Source of the DNA: Bacteroidia bacterium
GTDB taxonomy: Bacteria; Bacteroidota; Bacteroidia; NS11-12g; UBA955
Reading direction: 5' to 3'
DNA length: 7,205 bases
Assembly: GCA_023258655.1 (NCBI GenBank)
Contig: JALQWO010000087.1
Coordinates: 1-7,205, forward strand
Part shown: positions 1 through 5,683 of the stretch, in pieces
Layout: each line of letters starts with the position of its first letter
How positions within the stretch are numbered: the first letter of the stretch is position 1
The notes under the pieces: generated by a model
What the model was told of the DNA's origin: nothing
Database searches by the model: none
What the model saw: the letters and a program-made list of their open reading frames with translations, nothing else
Program-made: the position numbers and the translations under genes

Positions 1-536
1 TGGATTACTTTGATGTGAATTTCTTGGGCCCGGTCAGCATAGGCCGAGAAAGGCGCCCGAATTTCGATATCGACCAATTCAGCCATTTTACCACCGTCTT
101 TCCCAGTTAAACCCACCACCACTATGCCTTTGGCTTTGGCCGCTTCAATGGCCTTCACAACATTGGCACTGTTGCCGCTGCTGCTGATGGCCAACAAAAC
201 CTCGCCTTTCCGACCTACGGCCTCAACATACCGTGAAAAAACTTGGTCGTAACCATAGTCATTTCCTACGCAGCTGATATGACTTACGTCGCTGATGGCG
301 ATTGCGGCAATCCCGGGCCGGTTGTTTCTGTATCTGCCGGTGAGCTCCTCCGCAAAATGCATGGCATCACAATGACTTCCCCCGTTTCCACAAGAGAGAA
401 TTTTGCCGTCGTTTTGGATGGCTTGAATCATCGTTTTTGCAGCGAGATCGATGTTATTCATCTGTTTCTCGTCGTCTAGAAAGCGCTGCAACGTTTGCAG
501 TGCCTCCAAGAAATGCGATTGGATGCGGGGATTCAT
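1..536 (-). CDS. gmhA: Sedoheptulose-7-phosphate isomerase (phosphoheptose isomerase), 3' end missing
   Basis: GmhA converts sedoheptulose 7-phosphate to D-glycero-D-manno-heptose 7-phosphate, the first step of ADP-heptose synthesis for the LPS inner core; it is a cytoplasmic homotetramer. The frame gives 178 codons from the ATG at 536-534 to the window edge. It is a SIS-fold protein very like E. coli GmhA (192 aa, from memory). Landmarks are LSCGNGGSHCDAMHFAEELT (residues 47-66), AISDVSHISCVGND (80-93), SSSGNSAN (118-125), LTGKDGGKMA (143-152) and YADR.QEIHIK (166-176). Glu64 aligns with the catalytic Glu65 of E. coli. The catalytic His180 would be codon 179, of which only the first two bases (CA) lie in the window, consistent with His. 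About 14 residues are missing. The start is 7 nt after the dsbD stop, with an A-rich leader and no Shine-Dalgarno. It is probably co-transcribed with dsbD. Identification is very secure. Confidence 0.96.
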   Translation of the reverse strand, partial: MNPRIQSHFLEALQTLQRFLDDEKQMNNIDLAAKTMIQAIQNDGKILSCGNGGSHCDAMHFAEELTGRYRNNRPGIAAIAISDVSHISCVGNDYGYDQVFSRYVEAVGRKGEVLLAISSSGNSANVVKAIEAAKAKGIVVVGLTGKDGGKMAELVDIEIRAPFSAYADRAQEIHIKVI

Positions 537-543
537 GAGGGTT

Positions 544-2649
544 TTATTTGCGTTTGTTGTATTGGTCTACACCGGCTTTCAGGAACTCCACAAAGGGATC
601 TACAGCGAATTTGAAATGGTCAGCGCCCAAAGCAGGTTGGAGTAGGTTTTCATTGGCATCCAACAAACAGTATAAAGGTTGTGTAGTCTTACCAAAATAG
701 GCCTCCTCGATGTGGGCATTTTTATCGCCCAGTTTGGTGATTTTCTTCCCTGCGGGGGTTGTGAACCACTGCGACTCGGGCAAGTTGATTTTCTTGTCGT
801 CCACATACAAAGAAACAATCACATAATCTTTCTTCAGGATATCCAAAACAGCTTCATCGGACCAAACCTTTTCCTCCATTTTGCGGCAGTTCACACAGCC
901 ATGTCCTGTAAAATCGATAAACAGGGGCTTCTTCAACTCTCGGGCTGCGGCTAAGGCTTCATCGTAATCGTAATAGCCAACCAAGCCATGAGGAATGTGT
1001 AATTGATTGGCATAAGATGGAGTTGTGGTAATATTTCCTTCTCCTTGTGCACCGCCTTTCACATTGCTATTGAAGTCTTGGGTGCTCAAAGGAGGTAGAT
1101 ATCCTGCCAGACCTTTCAAGGGTGCGCCCCACAAGCCAGGTATCATGTAGGCCACGAAGGTGAAGGTAGCAATGACCAAACCCAAGCGCGGAACACTGAG
1201 ATAATCTACATCGCTGTCGTGGGAGAATTTGATTTTTCCCAGCAAATACAAGCCCATCAGTGAGAATATTACGATCCAAATGCTCAAATAAATTTCACGG
1301 TCCAAAATTCCCCAGTGGTAGGTTTGGTCGGGAATACTCAAAAACTTTAAAGCAAACGCCAATTCCACAAACCCCAACACCACCTTGACACTGTTTAACC
1401 ATCCGCCACTCTTGGGCAAATTATTCAACCAAGAGGGGAACAAAGCAAGTAGTCCAAAGGGTAGTGCAAAGGCCAACGAGAAGCCAAACATGCCTACTAC
1501 GGGACGAAGGGTGTCGCCGTGCACCGCTTCAACCAGCACTGTTCCAACAATCGGACCGGTACAAGAGAACGACACCAATGCAATGGTCACCGCCATAAAA
1601 ATGGCTCCCGTGATACCCCCTTTATCGGCCTGCTGATCCACTTTGTTCACAATCCAAGATGGCAAAGTGATTTCAAAGGCACCGAAGAAGCTTGCTGCAA
1701 ATACAATGAAAATCAAGGTAAAGAATATATTGGGAATCCAATGGGTACTGACAAAATTGACGGCGTTTGATCCGAAGGAAATCGCTACGATGGTTCCCAA
1801 AATGGTGTAAAATCCAATCAAACTTAGCGAGAAGATTCCCGCATCGCGCAAGGCGATTTTCCGGTTGTTGTTTTTGATGAAGAACGACACAGTCATGGGT
1901 ATCATGGGGAATACGCATGGTGTTAACAAGGCCGTTAACCCGCTCAGAAATGCCAAGATGAACAATCCCAAAAATCCGCTGCTCTGCTCTTCGTTGGCCT
2001 GGCCGTTGAATGTTTTCAGGGGCAATGCCTTTCCCTGTTTGTAGGCTGGGGCTTCCTTGCTCACAGCGATGGGTGCTTCGGTGATGGCGGTTGCTACCGT
2101 GTCTGTGGGTTGGGTGACAGGTGCCGTTGGCAATGACATGGTTGGGTCTGCATCTGCTGTTCCGATGACGTCAAGGGCCGGGCTCGCAATTTTTACATCC
2201 CGGATGTTGTCGCAGCCACCTTCGTTGCAAATCTGCCCGTTGAACAACATTTGGATTCCGCTGGCGGGAATGCTCTTGAGTACTTTGATTTTCTGCCGAA
2301 ACTCTCCCTTGCCAGTGAATTCGCCAGTGGTGCAATTAAACACGTCGGTTTCTTTCACCATGTGGTCGCCCACCCCGTAAAATTTGCCCACCAATTGGTA
2401 GGATGGATTTGGGGTGAAGTCAATGCTGGCGCGGATTGGCCCATTGTCGTCCCCGCAATCGCTTTTTTCACTGTAAACATGAAATCCTTTGGCCACATCA
2501 AAACGGATGATGATGTCTATCACCTCGCCGGCTTTGGCTTGGGTTTTGGAAAAACTCGCTTTAAAAACGGGCTTGGGAAAACCAAATTGGGACCAAGCAG
2601 GAACAAAACTGATGAGGGCCAGAAGGGTGAACAGAATGCGTTTCATCAT
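544..2649 (-). CDS. dsbD: Thiol:disulfide interchange protein DsbD (cytochrome c-type biogenesis/thioredoxin fusion)
   Basis: DsbD sits in the inner membrane and passes electrons from cytoplasmic thioredoxin to periplasmic reductases such as the disulfide isomerase DsbC. The 701 residues show the full family order. A signal peptide covers residues 1-20 (KR then a hydrophobic core, likely cleaved after AWS). The N-terminal DsbD-alpha domain spans about 25-160, with the cysteine pair C141/C146. A Pro/Thr/Ala-rich linker runs from about 165 to 220. Eight hydrophobic segments lie between about 225 and 509, with the redox cysteines C245 (in TPCVFPMIP) and C363 (in SCTGPIVG). The C-terminal thioredoxin-like domain spans about 550-695, with C585-V-N-C588 and a likely cis-Pro658. 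Length is somewhat above E. coli DsbD (~565 aa). Two adjacent ATGs (2649 and 2646) are possible starts; the second leaves the MKR signal peptide intact. It is divergent from the glucosaminidase gene and leads into gmhA. Extra cysteines C65, C106 and C661 are noted. Confidence 0.95.
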   Translation of the reverse strand: MMKRILFTLLALISFVPAWSQFGFPKPVFKASFSKTQAKAGEVIDIIIRFDVAKGFHVYSEKSDCGDDNGPIRASIDFTPNPSYQLVGKFYGVGDHMVKETDVFNCTTGEFTGKGEFRQKIKVLKSIPASGIQMLFNGQICNEGGCDNIRDVKIASPALDVIGTADADPTMSLPTAPVTQPTDTVATAITEAPIAVSKEAPAYKQGKALPLKTFNGQANEEQSSGFLGLFILAFLSGLTALLTPCVFPMIPMTVSFFIKNNNRKIALRDAGIFSLSLIGFYTILGTIVAISFGSNAVNFVSTHWIPNIFFTLIFIVFAASFFGAFEITLPSWIVNKVDQQADKGGITGAIFMAVTIALVSFSCTGPIVGTVLVEAVHGDTLRPVVGMFGFSLAFALPFGLLALFPSWLNNLPKSGGWLNSVKVVLGFVELAFALKFLSIPDQTYHWGILDREIYLSIWIVIFSLMGLYLLGKIKFSHDSDVDYLSVPRLGLVIATFTFVAYMIPGLWGAPLKGLAGYLPPLSTQDFNSNVKGGAQGEGNITTTPSYANQLHIPHGLVGYYDYDEALAAARELKKPLFIDFTGHGCVNCRKMEEKVWSDEAVLDILKKDYVIVSLYVDDKKINLPESQWFTTPAGKKITKLGDKNAHIEEAYFGKTTQPLYCLLDANENLLQPALGADHFKFAVDPFVEFLKAGVDQYNKRK

Positions 2650-2756
2650 GATATGTACAAAAATCGGGATTTATTGGCGAATTATCGCATGGTATTGCAC
2701 ATTCATTGGATAAATTGGTTCTCCGCGATGGTCGGGTATCGATTAGGTTTGTATCA
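2650..2756. promoter_or_regulatory. Divergent intergenic region between dsbD and the glucosaminidase gene
   Basis: This 107-bp gap separates two genes transcribed away from each other, so it must hold both start regions unless transcription enters from elsewhere. Neither start codon has a purine-rich Shine-Dalgarno; both leaders are A/T-rich as is usual in Bacteroidota. No clear -33/-7 promoter pair with normal spacing was found for either direction. On the minus strand the best -7-like match (7 of 8 to TAnnTTTG) is GATTTTTG at 2665-2658, only 8 nt from the dsbD ATG. No hairpin or small ORF of note was seen. Confidence 0.6.
2744..2751 (+). promoter_or_regulatory. Candidate Bacteroidota -7 promoter element for the glucosaminidase gene
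   Basis: TAGGTTTG is a full match to the Bacteroidota -7 consensus TAnnTTTG. It lies 5 nt before the ATG at 2757, so a promoter here would give an almost leaderless transcript. The nearest upstream TTG that might act as a -33 element (2715-2717) is 26 nt away, longer than the usual 17-20 or so. An 8-mer match of this degeneracy can arise by chance, so this is tentative. Confidence 0.22.
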
Positions 2757-4328
2757 ATGGAGAATCCTGTTCAACGTCTTTCGGGTAAACACATTTGGGT
2801 GCTGTGCTTGGGCTTTTTCGCAAGTGCCGGATTACAAGCACAATTGATGAGCACCCGCCAATACATTGATTCTTTCAAGTTTGTGGCGATGCAAGAGATG
2901 CGGGCCCATGGCGTGCCAGCGAGTATCACGCTCGGACAAGGGGTGTTGGAAAGTGCCAGTGGCAACAGCAAGTTGGCGAAGAATTGCAACAACCATTTTG
3001 GGATCAAGTGCAGGAGCAATTGGACGGGTAAATTTTGTCTCGCCGATGACGATGCCAAAGATGAGTGTTTTCGAGGGTATGAAACGGCGTTCGACAGTTA
3101 TCGCGATCATTCTCTCTTTCTCAAGGGAGCGAAGCGATATTATTTGTTGTTTGAACTCAGTGCCACCGATTACAAAGGTTGGGCGCACGGACTACGGGAG
3201 GCTGGGTATGCCACCAATCCCAATTATGGTAACATCCTCATTGGTGTCATTGAGAAATATCGGTTGAGTCAATACGATTCGATGGTGATTTTGGGTGAGG
3301 ATTTTTACAACCCAGTTGCCGGTGCCGATGGGTCCAATGCACCCCAAGAAGTGAATGGAATTCAAGCCATCGTGGCGAAACCTGGAGAAACGCCCGAGCA
3401 AGTGGCTGCTCGTTATAATATGTCTACCTGGCAGATCTATAAGTACAACGACATTGCCAAGGGGGATATGCTCAGTCCCGGAGAAATCATTTACCTCAAA
3501 CCCAAACGCCGTCGCGCCGTGGAAAATAACCACACCGTGAAAAACGGCGAGACCATGCGCGATATATCCCAAAAATACGGGGTAAAAGTGAAGCATTTGT
3601 ACAAATTGAATCGCCTCGAGCCCGGTTTGGAAGTGCGACCTGGAGAAGTGATTAACCTCAAAGAAAAGCGCGAAGTGCCCCCGGCGATACTGGAGCGGAA
3701 CGACAATCCCAATCAGGTCAATGCGGTGGATTTGATTCTCAATCAACGTACGATCAACAAGGAAAATCAACCCAAGGGAACGGTCTACGAGGTTCAAGCG
3801 GGGGAGACCTTGCAAGACATCGCCCAGCGGATGAATGTCACCCCCTTGGATTTGGCGAGGTGGAATAATTTGGATGGTTATTCGGTAACGGCCGGACAAA
3901 TTTTGGTGCTCCGACCCAATGTGAAAATGAGTGAGGAAACACAGGTCGATTACCGCAATTTCATGAGCAATACAGGGTCCAATAACAGTCCAAGAACGCA
4001 CATCGTCATTCGTGGTGAAACACTGTTTTCCATTGCACGACTGTATCGCTTATCGGTAGATTCGTTGACGGCCTGGAACCAACTCGAGGGGAAGCCGTTG
4101 ATGGTGGATCGGAAGTTGTATCTTCAGCGTGTCACTACTGCGGGGTCAAACCCTTCAAAGGCCAACGGAAATGCCCAGGTATTTGATGCTTACCATTTTG
4201 TACAGCCCGGTGAAACACTGTATTCAATCTCGCGAAAATACGGGGTATCAGTGGAGGAGGTGAAGGCGTGGAATCGTTTGGATACCAGTCAAATAGAAGT
4301 GGGTCAGCGCCTGCGGGTTAGGCCCTAG
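2757..4328 (+). CDS. Exported GH73-type glucosaminidase with five LysM modules (peptidoglycan hydrolase)
   Basis: This is a likely N-acetylglucosaminidase that cuts peptidoglycan glycan strands outside the cytoplasmic membrane, with LysM modules binding the GlcNAc-containing polymer. The 523 residues begin with a signal peptide (about 1-28, cleaved after QA; the cysteine at 17 is not in a lipobox). The catalytic domain spans about 31-175, with the probable catalytic Glu65 in GQGVLESASGNSKLA and the family blocks NNHFGIKC (78-85), DDDAKDECFRGYE (97-109), SYRDHSLFL (114-122) and REAGYATNP.Y (147-157). Five LysM modules follow at about 203-248, 258-302, 343-387, 414-457 and 478-523, the last ending at the C-terminus. 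The ATG at 2757 was chosen because it places the signal peptide at the N-terminus; the frame stays open upstream to a TTG at 2706 but that adds only 17 non-signal residues. All four cysteines of the mature protein (77, 85, 94, 104) are in the catalytic domain. A role in daughter-cell separation or wall turnover is inferred; a muramidase specificity is not excluded. Confidence 0.92.
   Translation: MENPVQRLSGKHIWVLCLGFFASAGLQAQLMSTRQYIDSFKFVAMQEMRAHGVPASITLGQGVLESASGNSKLAKNCNNHFGIKCRSNWTGKFCLADDDAKDECFRGYETAFDSYRDHSLFLKGAKRYYLLFELSATDYKGWAHGLREAGYATNPNYGNILIGVIEKYRLSQYDSMVILGEDFYNPVAGADGSNAPQEVNGIQAIVAKPGETPEQVAARYNMSTWQIYKYNDIAKGDMLSPGEIIYLKPKRRRAVENNHTVKNGETMRDISQKYGVKVKHLYKLNRLEPGLEVRPGEVINLKEKREVPPAILERNDNPNQVNAVDLILNQRTINKENQPKGTVYEVQAGETLQDIAQRMNVTPLDLARWNNLDGYSVTAGQILVLRPNVKMSEETQVDYRNFMSNTGSNNSPRTHIVIRGETLFSIARLYRLSVDSLTAWNQLEGKPLMVDRKLYLQRVTTAGSNPSKANGNAQVFDAYHFVQPGETLYSISRKYGVSVEEVKAWNRLDTSQIEVGQRLRVRP
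3363..4325 (+). repeat. Five LysM modules encoded in tandem (protein-level repeat)
   Basis: Each module has the LysM pattern of a PGET/GET turn, an aliphatic helix (I.xxYxV), a W/LN.L segment and a final PG.x(I/L).L strand. Modules start near 3363, 3528, 3783, 3996 and 4188. The first is the most diverged (AKPGETPEQVAARYNMS, with YND replacing NxL); the last three are closest to consensus. The linkers between modules 2-3 and 3-4 (about 40 and 26 residues) are longer and richer in Asn and polar residues than the linker between modules 1-2. A few 13-bp exact matches link modules 2, 4 and 5 at the DNA level. Confidence 0.88.
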
Positions 4329-4336
4329 CCAATGGA

Positions 4337-5605
4337 TTATGCCGTAATCAGGTAGTGGGTGGAATTGCCCATGTTTTGTTGCAATACGATGTTGTGATCT
4401 CCCACATCCGTTGCCCGATCAAAGCTCCCTTGGGGATGGTATATGCTCAACAGTTGTAGATCGGGGCGCAAGGTTACGTCCAGTCCCATGGCTTGCAGAG
4501 AATCCATGAGCGGCTGGTGTCTGTTTTCTTTGTTGTCGATGACACAGCGGAAGTAGATGGCCGAATTCTGCATCAAATTGCATCGCACTTTGTTCTCGGA
4601 GAGCGATTGGAAAATTTGTTTGAGGTGGTCTTCGGCGATAAACGTGAAGTCACGCGTGCGAATTTCCAGGAGCAACTGCTGGGCTTTATGGATTTTACAA
4701 GGCACGGCAATCACACTGCTGTCCGCACTCACCTTGGTTCCTGGGGCCTCCGGGTTGATAAAAGACCGCACATAGAGGGGAATGCCGTTGGCTTGCAGGG
4801 GCTGAATGGTTTTTGGATGAATCACCGAGGCACCGTAATATGCCAGTTCGATAGCATCATTGTAGGTGAGTTCTGAAATCAATACGGCGTTGTCAAACTT
4901 TTTCGGATCCGCGTTCATCACCCCCGCCACATCTTTCCAAATGGTGATAGACTCTGCTCCCATCAGGCTGCCGAAAATGGCGGCACTATAGTCTGAGCCT
5001 TCACGTCCCAATGTGGTGGTTTCGCCAGAAAATCCGCGACCGATAAAACCCTGGGTAATGACGAGGTTTTTTTTGGCAATGGGCAAAAGACGGTTTTTGA
5101 TCACCTTTTCAGTTTCAGGCCATTGAACGCGCGCATCGCGATGCCTACTGTCGGTTTGGATGAAGTTCCGTGCGTCAATCCATTGGTTGCTAATTTTCTG
5201 TGACAACAAGTAATTGCTCACGATTTTTGTGGCCATTAATTCGCCATAGCCCACAATTTGATCGTAAAGGAAGTCGTAATCCTCCTGCAAATTGGGGTTG
5301 TCTACAAAACATTCAAGCTCCAAATAAAGATTTCTGATGTCGCTCACACCCACCAAATCGTTTTCTCCGAACAGTTCTTTGAGGATGGCGTCATGGTATG
5401 CAAAAACGGTTTGTAATGCCGCGTTAGCCTCTCCTGTATTGTGGTAGCAATGGTGAATGACCTGCTCTAACGCATTGGTAGTCTTTCCCATAGCGCTAAT
5501 AACAACGAGTAGATTACTGTCGCTGTGGCTTTGGATAATTTGGGCCACATTTTTTACGCCTTGGGCATTTTGAACGGATGCGCCGCCGAACTTGAAGATT
5601 TTCAT
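4337..5605 (-). CDS. lysC: Aspartate kinase (monofunctional)
   Basis: Aspartate kinase phosphorylates L-aspartate with ATP to 4-aspartyl phosphate, the committed step to lysine/diaminopimelate, threonine and methionine. The 422 residues hold the amino-acid kinase fold at about 1-295: KFGGAS (5-10), VVISAMGKTTNALE (34-47), DQIVGYGELMA (115-125), TQGFIGR (184-190), TLGREGSDYSAA (198-209), TIWKDVAGVMNADP (221-234) and YGASVIHPKT (257-266). From about 300 to the end is a regulatory region with one recognisable ACT-like stretch (about 308-360) and a second, weakly conserved one. There is no homoserine dehydrogenase fusion. The ATG at 5605 is followed directly by the KIFKFGG start typical of the family. 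No asd or dap genes adjoin it. It converges on the glucosaminidase gene with 8 nt between stops and is divergent from fbp. The symbol lysC is used in the general sense; which end product inhibits it cannot be read from the sequence. Confidence 0.94.
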   Translation of the reverse strand: MKIFKFGGASVQNAQGVKNVAQIIQSHSDSNLLVVISAMGKTTNALEQVIHHCYHNTGEANAALQTVFAYHDAILKELFGENDLVGVSDIRNLYLELECFVDNPNLQEDYDFLYDQIVGYGELMATKIVSNYLLSQKISNQWIDARNFIQTDSRHRDARVQWPETEKVIKNRLLPIAKKNLVITQGFIGRGFSGETTTLGREGSDYSAAIFGSLMGAESITIWKDVAGVMNADPKKFDNAVLISELTYNDAIELAYYGASVIHPKTIQPLQANGIPLYVRSFINPEAPGTKVSADSSVIAVPCKIHKAQQLLLEIRTRDFTFIAEDHLKQIFQSLSENKVRCNLMQNSAIYFRCVIDNKENRHQPLMDSLQAMGLDVTLRPDLQLLSIYHPQGSFDRATDVGDHNIVLQQNMGNSTHYLITA

Positions 5606-5683
5606 TGTAGGGGAGGGTAGTCGGTTAATTCAGGTTTTTGTTGTTGCTTTGCAAAATAAATACCAATTGTCCTCATTCTTGAT
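5606..5683. promoter_or_regulatory. Divergent intergenic region between lysC and fbp
   Basis: This 78-bp spacer must carry the start signals for two divergent genes. No Shine-Dalgarno precedes either ATG. An 8-bp perfect palindrome TTTGCAAA lies at 5648-5655, near the middle. Around it, TTGCTTTG (plus strand, 5644-5651) and TTATTTTG (minus strand, 5659-5652) each match 7 of 8 positions of the Bacteroidota -7 consensus TAnnTTTG, lacking only the A. A second plus-strand possibility is TTTTTG (5635-5640) followed 20 nt later by TACCAATTG (5661-5669), which has one base too many for the consensus. None is convincing alone. Confidence 0.4.

Noticed and set aside
243..479. 78-codon plus-strand frame opposite gmhA
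   Set aside because: It is antisense to the highly conserved GmhA core and has no independent support.
2706..2756. Upstream TTG start adding 17 residues to the glucosaminidase
   Set aside because: It would bury the signal peptide behind a charged extension; the ATG at 2757 gives a normal exported protein.
2757..2843. Lipoprotein signal at Cys17 of the glucosaminidase
   Set aside because: The residues before the cysteine (WVL) do not fit a lipobox, since Leu at -1 is not accepted, and the hydrophobic core continues past it to a normal QA cleavage site.
2251..2847. 198-codon plus-strand frame opposite the dsbD 5' end and running into the spacer
   Set aside because: It overlaps the well-supported DsbD-alpha domain in antisense and resembles no family.
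3192..4001. Long open frame (269 codons) on the minus strand opposite the LysM gene
   Set aside because: It is antisense to clear LysM modules, has no recognisable domain and no leader. It is a shadow of the codon bias of the real gene.
4335..4349. GATTA/TAATC hairpin at the lysC stop as a terminator
   Set aside because: The stem is only five pairs, AT-rich and without a T-tract.
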